A stretch of 64,000 nt of DNA from an uncultured Flavobacteriaceae bacterium (GTDB lineage: Bacteria; Bacteroidota; Bacteroidia; Flavobacteriales; Flavobacteriaceae), in contig CAJXVT010000002.1 of the NCBI GenBank assembly GCA_913062575.1, positions 1 through 64,000 on the forward strand, written 5' to 3'. A program made the position numbers and the translations under genes. The notes below the pieces were generated by a model that was not told the origin of the DNA, ran no database searches, and saw only the letters and a list, made by a program, of their open reading frames with translations. Of this stretch, positions 18,296-28,137 are shown one piece after another. How positions within the stretch are numbered: the first letter of the stretch is position 1; every line of letters begins with the position of its first letter.

Positions 18296-18736
18296 ATGAA
18301 ATCACTTTTGTCAATATTATTTTTAGCGCTTTTTATTTCTTGTAGCTCTAACGAAGACGACTTTAGTATGGATAATGAAACCGAAATTCTTGAATATATC
18401 CAAAGTCATAACCTTACTGCTACAAAAACAAGCTCAGGTTTATATTATGTAATTACTGATCCAGGAACAGGAAATAAACCAAATCAGAATTCAACTGTAA
18501 CCGTAAACTATATCGGTAAATTTACCAACGGTAATACATTTGACCAAGGGCAAAATATAACTTTTAACTTACAAAATGTAATTCCTGGCTGGACAGAAGG
18601 CTTGACTTATTTTAATGAAGATGGTCAAGGCTTATTATTAATTCCTTCTCATTTAGGTTATGGTGCAAATGGCTCTAATGGAATACCAGGCGGATCCGTT
18701 TTAGTGTTTAATATCCATTTATTAGGGATTAACTAA
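18296..18736 (+). CDS. FKBP-type peptidyl-prolyl cis-trans isomerase lipoprotein
   Basis: VTVNYIGKFTNGNTFDQ, VIPGWTEGL, IPSHLGYGANG; lipobox LFISCSS. Confidence 0.9.
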   Translation: MKSLLSILFLALFISCSSNEDDFSMDNETEILEYIQSHNLTATKTSSGLYYVITDPGTGNKPNQNSTVTVNYIGKFTNGNTFDQGQNITFNLQNVIPGWTEGLTYFNEDGQGLLLIPSHLGYGANGSNGIPGGSVLVFNIHLLGIN

Positions 18737-18737
18737 A

Positions 18738-19499
18738 TCATTTTATTGATTTTATAAAATCTATAATTCCATTTACTCCAGTACTTTCTACGTTTTTTAT
18801 AAAAGCTGATCCTATGATTGCTCCATTTGCAAACTGACAAGCTGTATCAAAAGTTTTTTTATCAGAAATACCAAAACCAACAATTAAGTTACTTTTTAAA
18901 TTCATTGCTTTGATACGCTCAAAATAAGCTATTTGTTGATTGGAAATTTCTCCTTGTGCTCCTGTAATAGAAGAAGAAGCAACTACATAAATAAAAGCAT
19001 CAGTTAATGAATCAATTTTCTGAATGCGTTCATCTGATGTATGTGGTGTAATTAAAAATACATTTGTCAATCCATATTTTTGAAATAATTGCTGATAATG
19101 ATTTTCGTATTCTATCATTGGTAAATCTGGAAGAATCAATGTTTCAATTCCACAATCTACACAAGCCTGACAAAACTTGTCTTCTCCATACTTTAAAAGT
19201 TGATTCAAATACCCCATCAAAACTAAAGGAGTAGAATTGGTTTCTTTGATAGCTTTTAATTGCTCAAAGACAATATCTAAATTCATTCCGTTTTGCAAAG
19301 CTATTTGGCTACTATCCTGAATTGTAGGCCCATCTGCTAACGGATCAGAATATGGCAAGCCAACTTCTATAAAATCGACATTGCTTTTACTTAGTTCTGA
19401 AATGATTGTTTGTGTATCATTCAAGTTTGGAAAACCTGCTGTAAAAAAGATAGAAAGTAAGTTCTTTTTTTCTTGAAATAATTGATGTAGTCTATTCAT
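18738..19499 (-). CDS. trpA: Tryptophan synthase alpha subunit
   Basis: FFTAGFPNLNDT, DFIEVGLPYSDPLADGPTIQ, VGFGISDKKTF. Confidence 0.97.
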   Translation of the reverse strand: MNRLHQLFQEKKNLLSIFFTAGFPNLNDTQTIISELSKSNVDFIEVGLPYSDPLADGPTIQDSSQIALQNGMNLDIVFEQLKAIKETNSTPLVLMGYLNQLLKYGEDKFCQACVDCGIETLILPDLPMIEYENHYQQLFQKYGLTNVFLITPHTSDERIQKIDSLTDAFIYVVASSSITGAQGEISNQQIAYFERIKAMNLKSNLIVGFGISDKKTFDTACQFANGAIIGSAFIKNVESTGVNGIIDFIKSIK

Positions 19500-20293
19500 T
19501 AGTTCGTCAATATTAACTGTTTTTCTTCAATTTTAATAGCAATTGCATCCCATAATTGAATTCGCTGTTTTAAAGAGTCTTTTGCGATTGTTAAAACTTC
19601 ATTCCATTTTTGTTCATCTTTACCACACAATTCTTCAATCATTTTTAATGATAACGGACCGTGTTCATCTCCATCTAATTCTATATGTCGGTGTAAATAA
19701 TACCTTAGCTTCGTATAGTGCTCTTTTGCATCGGATTCTTCTGCATTTTTCACAATTTCTAAAAACATATCAGGGATTACATCTTCTCTTCCAAAAGTAA
19801 AAGCCGATGCAATTTTATGAGCTTGATTTGTATTAATTTGATCAAAAGTAGCCGTTACAAATTCTTTTACAGATGATAAAATTGCTACAGACCTCAAAGA
19901 ATCCTCAACCGAAACTCCTTTTTTTATCTCTTGGACAAAAACATTGACCTTAGACACATCTGCTCCAACTTCTTCCATTGCGTCTACATACATTTCATAA
20001 TGACTTCTCGGTTGTCCTAACTCATTGATATCACTTTCTTCTGCATGAACAATCTCATTAACAAATCTAGCTACAGAAGTATTCTCACTTGGCAACCACG
20101 GCACAGAAACACAGGTTAATTGTTGCTGTAATGCTTTTAACAGAGACATAAAATCCCATACTGCAAACACATGATTCTCCATGAAAACTTTCACATCATC
20201 AATGGACGAAAGTTTTGCATACAATACATGATTTTTCAGTTGTTCTCTTAAAGGGTTCAATTCCTTTTCTATAAATGCTATTTTAGTATTCAT
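19499..20293 (-). CDS. DUF3050-like protein (predicted heme-oxygenase-like fold) inside the trp operon
   Basis: [39 protein letters not shown] and [15 protein letters not shown] match my recollection of DUF3050; 1-nt TAATG overlaps with trpB and trpA. Confidence 0.8.
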   Translation of the reverse strand: MNTKIAFIEKELNPLREQLKNHVLYAKLSSIDDVKVFMENHVFAVWDFMSLLKALQQQLTCVSVPWLPSENTSVARFVNEIVHAEESDINELGQPRSHYEMYVDAMEEVGADVSKVNVFVQEIKKGVSVEDSLRSVAILSSVKEFVTATFDQINTNQAHKIASAFTFGREDVIPDMFLEIVKNAEESDAKEHYTKLRYYLHRHIELDGDEHGPLSLKMIEELCGKDEQKWNEVLTIAKDSLKQRIQLWDAIAIKIEEKQLILTN

Positions 20294-21480
20294 TATGCCT
20301 CTAAATGATTGATATACGTTTCTAAATCTTTATCTCCTCTACCAGATAAATTCACTACAACAACCTGTTCTTTTTTCAAATCCATTTTTGGTAAAACGGC
20401 CAAAGCATGTGCACTTTCTAATGCAGGAATAATTCCCTCTATTTTCGTTAACTCATAAGCAGCATTTAATGCTTCTTGATCTGTAGCATTCATAAATTTC
20501 GCTCGCTTGGTTTCGTGTAAATAGGCATGTAAAGGTCCAACTCCTGGGTAATCCAATCCTGCAGAAATTGAATATGGCTCCACAATTTGCCCATATTCAT
20601 CTTGCATTAAAATAGTTTTACTACCATGAATTACACCGACATCTCCTAATTGAGAAGTAGCAGCACTTTCTCCAGAATCTACTCCTAAACCCGCAGCTTC
20701 AACAGCAATTAATACTACTTCTTCATCTTCTAAATAATGATAAAAAGCACCTGCGGCATTAGATCCTCCTCCAACACAAGCAATAATTGTATCTGGATTT
20801 TCTTTACCTGTTTGTGCTTTTAATTGCACTTTCATCTCTTCTGAGATTACAGCTTGCAAACGCGCAACCATATCAGGGTATGGATGTGGACCAACAACAG
20901 AGCCTATTAAATAATAAGTTTCAGGATGTTGAATCCAATATCTGATTGCTTCATTTGTAGCATCTTTCAACGTTTTACTTCCACTAATTGCCGGTATAAC
21001 AGTAGCTCCTAACATTTTCATACGAGCTACATTTGGAGCTTGACGTTTGATGTCAACCTCTCCCATAAACACCACACATTCCAAATTCATCAATGCACAA
21101 ACGGTTGCCGTTGCAACGCCATGCTGCCCTGCTCCTGTTTCCGCAATAATTTTAGTTTTCCCTAAATGTTTCGCCACTAAAATCTGACCAATGGTATTGT
21201 TTATTTTATGAGCGCCAGTATGATTTAAATCTTCTCGTTTTAAATAAATAGTAGCTCCATATTTTTCTGACAAACGTTTGGCTAGATACAACGGACTTGG
21301 CCTACCAACATAATGCTGCAATAGATCTTTATATTCTTTCTGAAAAGCATCAGATGATAAAATATCTAAATAATTATCTTCTAATTCCTTTACATTTGGA
21401 TATAACAATTCAGGAATAAATGCTCCACCAAATTGGCCGTAATATCCTTCTTTAGTTGGTTCGTATTTACTTTTCATCAA
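20293..21480 (-). CDS. trpB: Tryptophan synthase beta subunit
   Basis: [37 protein letters not shown]. Confidence 0.98.
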   Translation of the reverse strand: MMKSKYEPTKEGYYGQFGGAFIPELLYPNVKELEDNYLDILSSDAFQKEYKDLLQHYVGRPSPLYLAKRLSEKYGATIYLKREDLNHTGAHKINNTIGQILVAKHLGKTKIIAETGAGQHGVATATVCALMNLECVVFMGEVDIKRQAPNVARMKMLGATVIPAISGSKTLKDATNEAIRYWIQHPETYYLIGSVVGPHPYPDMVARLQAVISEEMKVQLKAQTGKENPDTIIACVGGGSNAAGAFYHYLEDEEVVLIAVEAAGLGVDSGESAATSQLGDVGVIHGSKTILMQDEYGQIVEPYSISAGLDYPGVGPLHAYLHETKRAKFMNATDQEALNAAYELTKIEGIIPALESAHALAVLPKMDLKKEQVVVVNLSGRGDKDLETYINHLEA

Positions 21481-22129
21481 TTCTTAAATTTGATAAATTA
21501 TTTTTAAAATTTCTTAATTCTTCTACGTTTTTCAATGCGATATCTATTTCAAACCCACTATTTACATCCAATCCAATACAGTATTTTGAAGCTTCTGTTT
21601 TAAAAAAATCGTTGAGTGAATTTACATCTGTAAGTGATATTCCTCCACTCAATAAATACGGTTTTGTCCCGCTATAATTTGACAAAATCTTCCATGAAAA
21701 TTTTTCACCATTTCCTCCATGATATTTTCCTTTTGTATCGAATAAAAAATAATCACATACTTCTTCAAACTCTTTAGTTACTTCAAAATCAAAATCATCA
21801 TCAACAGAAAACACTTTTATGATTTCTATATTTTTATTGATGATTCCGTCTCTTTTCCGAACCTCTCTACAATAGCCAACGGTTTCTGTGCCTCCATGCA
21901 ATTGGACACAATCTAACTCATATTTATTTGCTATTTCAATGACATCACCGACCCAATCACTTACAAATACTCCTACTTTTTTTATCGTTTTTGGAATTTC
22001 AACAAAAGGAAAATCAACCACATTTCTAAGGGAGTTTTCATAAAAAATAAAACCTATAAAGTCAGGTTGAATTTTTAGTAATTCCGATATATTATCGGCG
22101 TCACGCATTCCGCAAACTTTTAACTTCAT
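21467..22129 (-). CDS. trpF: Phosphoribosylanthranilate isomerase
   Basis: [29 protein letters not shown]. Confidence 0.95.
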   Translation of the reverse strand: MKLKVCGMRDADNISELLKIQPDFIGFIFYENSLRNVVDFPFVEIPKTIKKVGVFVSDWVGDVIEIANKYELDCVQLHGGTETVGYCREVRKRDGIINKNIEIIKVFSVDDDFDFEVTKEFEEVCDYFLFDTKGKYHGGNGEKFSWKILSNYSGTKPYLLSGGISLTDVNSLNDFFKTEASKYCIGLDVNSGFEIDIALKNVEELRNFKNNLSNLRIDEK

Positions 22130-22131
22130 AA

Positions 22132-22917
22132 CTATCTAATTTGACTAATAAACTCTTGACAAGCAATTCCTGGATCTTCTTCTTTCATAAAATTCTCACC
22201 AATTAAAAATCCATGAAACCCATATTCTTTTAAACCTGAAATAATTTTAGGATCTGAAATCCCACTTTCAGAAACCTTTACACAAGTATCAGGAATCTGA
22301 TTTGCTAATAGAATTGAATTCTCTAAATCAACTTCAAACGATTTCAAGTTTCTATTATTAATTCCGATAATCTTATTATTCAATTCAATCTTATCTAAAT
22401 CTTCTTGAGTATGCACCTCATACAATACCTCCAAGCCTAAATCAGTAGCTAACTGTCCATAGTTTTTCAACTCTTGTTTTGTCAAACAAGCAGCAATTAA
22501 TAAAATTACATCTGCACCAATTGCTTTTGCTTCTACAATCTGAAATCCATCAACAATAAAGTCTTTACGTAAGATTGGTTTGATTTGATTTACAACTCTT
22601 GCCTCCATCAAATCAGCCATCGTTCCTCCAAAAAATGAAGTATCTGTTAAGATAGATTGTGCTGCTACATTTGCATCCAAATATCCATTTGTAACATCTA
22701 CAATTTTAGCCTTATCATTAATGACTCCCTTAGAAGGTGACTGGCGCTTAAACTCTGCTATGATTCCTGTAGAACCTACTTCTAACAACGACTTTTTTAA
22801 TGAAAGTGGCTGTCTCTGAAAATTTGGACTTGCTACCAATTTACTAACTGGAACTTCTGCTTTAATCTTAGCAACTTCCTTCTTTTTAAATGCGATTATT
22901 TTATCTAAAATTGTCAT
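22132..22917 (-). CDS. trpC: Indole-3-glycerol phosphate synthase
   Basis: IIAEFKRQSPSKG, ILRKDFIVDGFQIVEAKAIGADVILLI, GINNRNLKSFEVD. Confidence 0.97.
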   Translation of the reverse strand: MTILDKIIAFKKKEVAKIKAEVPVSKLVASPNFQRQPLSLKKSLLEVGSTGIIAEFKRQSPSKGVINDKAKIVDVTNGYLDANVAAQSILTDTSFFGGTMADLMEARVVNQIKPILRKDFIVDGFQIVEAKAIGADVILLIAACLTKQELKNYGQLATDLGLEVLYEVHTQEDLDKIELNNKIIGINNRNLKSFEVDLENSILLANQIPDTCVKVSESGISDPKIISGLKEYGFHGFLIGENFMKEEDPGIACQEFISQIR

Positions 22918-22918
22918 T

Positions 22919-23908
22919 TTACTTTTGTACTAATTTCGTTAAACTTTGTTTTGCTTTCAATCCAAAAAGCGATTCTTTAGCTTCTGCAAAAGTATCATGA
23001 AAAGATTTAGTATCATCAACAATTTTCAAAGCAAAAGCAGCATTTGTTAAAACTACATTGTTTTGCGCTTCAGTTCCTTTCCCTTCTAAAATTGTTTTGA
23101 AAATTTTTGCTGCATCTGCAACAGAGCTTCCTCCAAAAATATCAGATTTCTCAATGTTTTTAAACCCTAAATCTTCTGGAGTAATCAATTCTTCTCCTTG
23201 TTTTGTAAATAGTTTAAACGCACCTGTTAAAGAGATTTCATCGTAGCCATCTAATGCATGTACTATTCCGTAGTTAATCCCTTCTTCTTGCAATATATAA
23301 TTATACAACCTGGCAACTTCTAGATTAAAAGTTCCCAACATTTGATTTTGTGGCGAACTTGGATTTACTAATGGACCTAACATATTAAAAAACGTTTTTA
23401 GCTTCAACGCTTTTCTAGTTGGGCCAGCAGCTTTCATTGCTGGATGAAACTTTGGCGCATGTAAAAAACAAATATTTGCTGATTCTAATTGCTGCTTCAA
23501 AACATTTTCATCATTGGTGAATTCATACCCAAAACTGGCTAACATATCTGAAGAACCAGATTGTGAAGACACAGAATAATTTCCATGTTTCGCTACTTTT
23601 TGTCCCGTTCCAGCAACAATAAAAGAGGTTAATGTAGAAATATTAAAAGTATCTTTCCCGTCTCCACCAGTTCCAACAATATCAATCGTATTAAACTCAG
23701 ATAAATCTACTTTAATAGCCAACTCTAATAAGGCATTTCTAAACCCAGAAAGTTCATCTACCGTTATAGGACGCATCATGAACACCGTCATAAAAGATGC
23801 TAAATGTGCATCATTGTATTTGGCTGCTGCGATATTTATCAAGATCTCTTTGGCTTGTGATTTTGACAATGTTTTTTGCTGATATAAATCGTTTAGGATT
23901 GCTTTCAT
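22919..23908 (-). CDS. trpD: Anthranilate phosphoribosyltransferase
   Basis: DIVGTGGDGKDTFNIST, KHGNYSVSSQSGSSD. Confidence 0.97.
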   Translation of the reverse strand: MKAILNDLYQQKTLSKSQAKEILINIAAAKYNDAHLASFMTVFMMRPITVDELSGFRNALLELAIKVDLSEFNTIDIVGTGGDGKDTFNISTLTSFIVAGTGQKVAKHGNYSVSSQSGSSDMLASFGYEFTNDENVLKQQLESANICFLHAPKFHPAMKAAGPTRKALKLKTFFNMLGPLVNPSSPQNQMLGTFNLEVARLYNYILQEEGINYGIVHALDGYDEISLTGAFKLFTKQGEELITPEDLGFKNIEKSDIFGGSSVADAAKIFKTILEGKGTEAQNNVVLTNAAFALKIVDDTKSFHDTFAEAKESLFGLKAKQSLTKLVQK

Positions 23909-24483
23909 TTCTCCACAGTTTCTAAAAAGTTCCGAACTATTTGCTCTCCAACTTCTGTTAAAATAGATTCTGGATGAAACTGAACTGCAGAGACATTAAA
24001 TTCTTTATGTTGAATTGCCTGAATCTCTCCATCTTCATCAACCGCAGTAATTGCAATTGTTCTTGGGAAATTTTCTTTTGAAGCTATCCAAGAATGGTAT
24101 CTAGCTGCTTCAAATTTCTGTGGAATTCCTTTAAAAATATCTGCTTTACTTTCGATGATTTCCATTTCTGTAGCTACCCCATGAAACACTTCTCCCATGT
24201 TTTCAATCTGCCCGCCAAAAACTTCTGTAATTGCTTGCAATCCTAAGCACACTCCGAAAATTGGAATTCTTCCTGCATAAGTTGCAATTACATCTTTTAA
24301 GATTCCTGCTTCATCAGGAACTCCTGGTCCTGGAGATAACATAATTACATCATATCTCTCTATGTCTTCTAAAGCTATTTCATCGTTACGAAATACATCT
24401 GGTAAATTCCCTGTAATATCTTCTACCATGTGTACCAAATTGTAGGTAAACGAATCGTAATTGTCTAATATTAGTATCTTCAT
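23905..24483 (-). CDS. trpG: Anthranilate synthase component II (glutamine amidotransferase)
   Basis: LDNYDSFTYNLVH, SPGPGVPDEAG, FGVCLGLQAI, QFHPESILT. Confidence 0.97.
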   Translation of the reverse strand: MKILILDNYDSFTYNLVHMVEDITGNLPDVFRNDEIALEDIERYDVIMLSPGPGVPDEAGILKDVIATYAGRIPIFGVCLGLQAITEVFGGQIENMGEVFHGVATEMEIIESKADIFKGIPQKFEAARYHSWIASKENFPRTIAITAVDEDGEIQAIQHKEFNVSAVQFHPESILTEVGEQIVRNFLETVEK

Positions 24484-24531
24484 ATTATTGTTTAATCGTG
24501 TAATTGTTTACTGATAACTTTTTACTAAAAA

Positions 24532-25941
24532 CTAAATCTCCTCTGCTAAAAACAATGCCTTTTTCAACGCTGCTAATTTATTATTTACTTCTTGTAATTC
24601 TTTTTCTTCATCAGAATGGATGACAATTCCAGCACCAGCCTGGTAATACAACACATTATTCTTACTCACAAAAGAACGAATTGCGATGGCTAAATTTACC
24701 GAACCATCTAAACCTATGATTCCAACGGCACCTCCATAAAAACCTCTAGATTGATTTTCATACTGATCAATCAGTTGCATCGCTTTATATTTTGGCGCAC
24801 CACTTAAGGTTCCTGCCGGAAAAGTATCTCCAACAATAGTAATTGGATTTCCTTTTATTTTTCCTTGCACTGTAGAAACTAAATGTATCACATGGCTAAA
24901 ATATTGCACTTCTTTAAACACCTCAACTTTCACATTATCGGCATGCTTACTTAAGTCGTTTCTTGCCAAATCAACTAACATTACATGTTCTGCTGTTTCT
25001 TTTTTATCTTCTGAAAGCTGTTTTCCAAGTTTGATATCCTCTGCCATATCTCCAGTCCTTCTGAATGTTCCTGCAATTGGATTGATAATTGCTTTACCCG
25101 CATTGATTTTAATTTGTGCTTCTGGCGAAGAACCCATCAATTTAAAAGAACCATAATCAAAATAAAACAAATAAGGTGATGGATTTATAGAACGTAACGC
25201 TCTGTACACATTAAACTCATCACCTTTAAATTCTTGTTGAAATTGACGCGATAACACCAGTTGAAAGACATCACCACGTTTACAATGTGCTTTTGCTTTG
25301 ACAACATATTCTTTAAAATCATCATCTGTACAATTTGAAGTTTCATCTCCTTTAATTTCGAATTTCTGTGTATTAAACGTTTGTGCTTCAATGATAGTTT
25401 CAATTTCAGAAATTCTAGATTCAGTTCCTGCTTCTACATTTTCAATCAAAGTCATTTCATCATTAAAATGATTAATGGCAATAATAAACCGGTAAAAACT
25501 GTACTGCATTAACGGAATTTTAGATGGAGCGTCTTTAACAGTTAGTTCAATATTTTCAAAATACTGAACACTATCATAGGTTGTATATCCGTACAAACCA
25601 TTAAATGATTTTAGTTTTGCATTGCAATCCAAATCAATAGACTTTGAGAAATTGTCGAACAATTCATAAAAATTCTTATCGACAGCATATTCATCTATCG
25701 TTTCTCCTTTTTGAAATACAGAAAATTTATGATTTTCTACTTTCATTGTCACTATCGGCTCTATACAAATAAAAGAAAAACTTTCTTCTTTACTATGATA
25801 ATCTGAACTCTCTAACAATAAAGAATTGGCGTATTTGTCTCTAAATCTTAAATACAAACCAACCGGAGTTACGGTGTCTGAAATGCGAGTGGAACTTATC
25901 GTTTTAAATTGTAGTTTTTTCATAAATTCTTGTAATTGCAA
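24532..25941 (-). CDS. trpE: Anthranilate synthase component I
   Basis: QLVLSRQF, INPSPYLFYF, PIAGTFRRTGD, TFPAGTLSGAPKYKAMQLID. Confidence 0.97.
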   Translation of the reverse strand: MQLQEFMKKLQFKTISSTRISDTVTPVGLYLRFRDKYANSLLLESSDYHSKEESFSFICIEPIVTMKVENHKFSVFQKGETIDEYAVDKNFYELFDNFSKSIDLDCNAKLKSFNGLYGYTTYDSVQYFENIELTVKDAPSKIPLMQYSFYRFIIAINHFNDEMTLIENVEAGTESRISEIETIIEAQTFNTQKFEIKGDETSNCTDDDFKEYVVKAKAHCKRGDVFQLVLSRQFQQEFKGDEFNVYRALRSINPSPYLFYFDYGSFKLMGSSPEAQIKINAGKAIINPIAGTFRRTGDMAEDIKLGKQLSEDKKETAEHVMLVDLARNDLSKHADNVKVEVFKEVQYFSHVIHLVSTVQGKIKGNPITIVGDTFPAGTLSGAPKYKAMQLIDQYENQSRGFYGGAVGIIGLDGSVNLAIAIRSFVSKNNVLYYQAGAGIVIHSDEEKELQEVNNKLAALKKALFLAEEI

Positions 25942-26030
25942 AGCAAATGATAATTTGCCATGGCAATCTTTTTATTAATTAAGAGATTACTTCGTCGTAA
26001 ACTCCTCGTATTGACTTGTTCTTAAAAACA

Positions 26031-26060
26031 AAAAAGGCTTATCGTGAGATAAGCCTTTTT
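26031..26060 (-). terminator. trp attenuator terminator (hairpin 3:4) upstream of trpE
   Basis: Minus strand AAAAAGGCTTATC-TCAC-GATAAGCCTTTTT followed by TGTTTTT; perfect 13-bp stem, 4-nt loop, ~90 bp before trpE. Confidence 0.9.
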
Positions 26061-26098
26061 AATTATGTTATATATACATATAGGATTTTCCTCACTTA

Positions 26099-26143
26099 TC
26101 AGTTAAGAGAGTTCCACCACCATATGTTTTGTTGTTTCATCAT
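26099..26143 (-). CDS. trpL: trp operon leader peptide MMKQQNIWWWNSLN
   Basis: Minus strand ATGATGAAACAACAAAACATATGGTGGTGGAACTCTCTTAACTGA: three consecutive Trp codons in a 14-aa ORF, 38 nt upstream of the attenuator hairpin. Confidence 0.9.
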   Translation of the reverse strand: MMKQQNIWWWNSLN

Positions 26144-26150
26144 TGAGGTA

Positions 26151-26181
26151 CAAATGTATAATACATTTTTAAATGACCAAA
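26151..26181 (-). promoter_or_regulatory. Predicted trp promoter (TTTG-N19-TACATTTG)
   Basis: Minus strand TTTG GTCATTTAAAAATGTATTA TACATTTG matches the Bacteroidota -33/-7 consensus. An alternative -7 box TATATTTG lies at 26185-26178. Confidence 0.6.
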
Positions 26182-26380
26182 TATATTTTAAGAAAAATTT
26201 TTAAAAGCTAACAATTTATAAGATTTTTTATTGATTTTCATTTAAAAAATTACATATCACAATAGATATCACAATTAAAGTTATATTTTAAAACTAATAA
26301 TATAGATTTTGTTTTCATTCATCAATTAACACCCTTTATTTGCATCATAAATATAATTAGAATTATCAAAAAAGAAGATT

Positions 26381-28045
26381 ATGTGTGGAATTGTATGTGC
26401 GTTTGACTTGAAAGAAAAAGCAGCAACGCTAAGGCCTCAACTATTAGAAATGTCTAAAAAAATTAGACATCGTGGTCCAGATTGGAGTGGTATTTACAGT
26501 GATGATAAGGTTATTATGACGCATGAGCGTTTGGCTATTGTAGATCCAGCTTCTGGGCAACAACCGTTATTTAGTGAAGACAAAAAATTGATTTTAGCTG
26601 CCAATGGGGAAATTTACAATCATAGAAAATTGCGTAAACAACTTGATGGTACTTATAATTTTCAAACAGCTTCTGACTGTGAAGTTATTTTAGCTTTATA
26701 CAAAGAGAAAGGCGTAGATTTTTTAGATGACATGAACGGAATTTTCGGTTTCGCTTTGTATGATCTAGAAAAGGACGAATACTTCATTGCGCGTGATCAT
26801 ATGGGAATTATCCCTTTATATATTGGCTGGGATCAAAACGGAACATTCTATGTAGCTTCAGAATTAAAAGCATTAGAAGGCGTTTGTTCAAAAATAGAAT
26901 TATTTCCTCCAGGACATTATTTATCTAGTAAAGATGGCCAATTGGTACAGTGGTACAAAAGAGATTGGTCTGAGTATGATGCAGTAAAAGAAAACGAAAC
27001 AAGTATTACCGAAGTAAGAGAAGCGCTGGAAGCAGCAGTACATAGACAATTAATGTCTGATGTCCCTTATGGCGTGTTACTTTCTGGCGGATTAGATTCT
27101 TCTGTTATTTCTGCAATTGCTAAAAAATATGCGCAAAAAAGAATTGAATCTGATGACAAATCGGAAGCTTGGTATCCTCAATTGCATTCTTTTGCTGTAG
27201 GTTTAGAAGGTTCACCAGATTTGGCTGCCGCTCAAAAAGTTGCAGATCACATCAAAACAATCCATCACGAAATAAAATTTACAATTCAGGAAGGATTGGA
27301 TGCAATAAAAGATGTTATACACAACATTGAAACCTATGACATCACAACAATAAGGTCATCTACTCCAATGTATCTAATGGCAAGAGTTATTAAATCTATG
27401 GGAATTAAAATGGTCTTATCTGGAGAAGGTGCTGATGAAATTTTTGGAGGTTATTTATACTTTCACAAAGCGCCAAATGCTCAAGAATTTCACGAAGAAA
27501 CGGTACGTAAATTAGACAAGCTACACATGTACGATTGTTTGAGAGCTAACAAAAGTTTAATGGCTTGGGGAATTGAAGGTCGTGTCCCATTTTTAGATAA
27601 AGAGTTTATAGATGTTGCAATGCGCATCAACCCAGAAGATAAAATGATCAACGGAGAGCGAATGGAAAAATGGGTAATCAGAAAAGCATTCGAAGACATG
27701 TTGCCTGAAAGTGTTGCTTGGAGACAGAAAGAACAATTTTCTGACGGAGTTGGTTATGATTGGATAGACACATTAAAAGAAGTTGTTGACAATGAAGTGA
27801 CAGATGAGCAATTGGCAAACGCTAAATTCAGATTCCCAATTCAAACACCTCAAAATAAAGAAGAGTTTTATTATAGAACCATTTTTGAAGACCATTTCCC
27901 AAGCGATACTGCTGCATTAAGTGTTCCGCAAGAACCAAGTGTTGCTTGCAGTACAAAAATCGCTTTGGAATGGGATGAAGCTTTCAAAAACATGAATGAA
28001 CCATCTGGAAGAGCAATCTTAAACGTGCATGATGACGCGTATTAG
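26381..28045 (+). CDS. asnB: Asparagine synthase B (glutamine-hydrolysing)
   Basis: MCGIVCAFD N-terminal nucleophile Cys, RHRGPDWSG, LLSGGLDSSVIS, SGEGADEIFGGY. Confidence 0.97.
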   Translation: MCGIVCAFDLKEKAATLRPQLLEMSKKIRHRGPDWSGIYSDDKVIMTHERLAIVDPASGQQPLFSEDKKLILAANGEIYNHRKLRKQLDGTYNFQTASDCEVILALYKEKGVDFLDDMNGIFGFALYDLEKDEYFIARDHMGIIPLYIGWDQNGTFYVASELKALEGVCSKIELFPPGHYLSSKDGQLVQWYKRDWSEYDAVKENETSITEVREALEAAVHRQLMSDVPYGVLLSGGLDSSVISAIAKKYAQKRIESDDKSEAWYPQLHSFAVGLEGSPDLAAAQKVADHIKTIHHEIKFTIQEGLDAIKDVIHNIETYDITTIRSSTPMYLMARVIKSMGIKMVLSGEGADEIFGGYLYFHKAPNAQEFHEETVRKLDKLHMYDCLRANKSLMAWGIEGRVPFLDKEFIDVAMRINPEDKMINGERMEKWVIRKAFEDMLPESVAWRQKEQFSDGVGYDWIDTLKEVVDNEVTDEQLANAKFRFPIQTPQNKEEFYYRTIFEDHFPSDTAALSVPQEPSVACSTKIALEWDEAFKNMNEPSGRAILNVHDDAY

Positions 28046-28137
28046 AACACTATAAACAAGTCCGTTAACAACTATCAAAAACTTTTATCACTAATAACTT
28101 TTACTATTAGTAACTTTAGTAAAAATAAATTACTCAA

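Noticed and set aside
18112-18345. 77-aa plus-strand ORF between the amidohydrolase and FKBP genes
   Set aside because: It reads through a perfect intrinsic terminator (18181-18210) and overlaps the FKBP start in another frame.
26016-26204. 62-aa plus-strand ORF in the trpE/asnB intergenic region
   Set aside because: It overlaps the trp attenuator and leader on the opposite strand and has no recognisable features.
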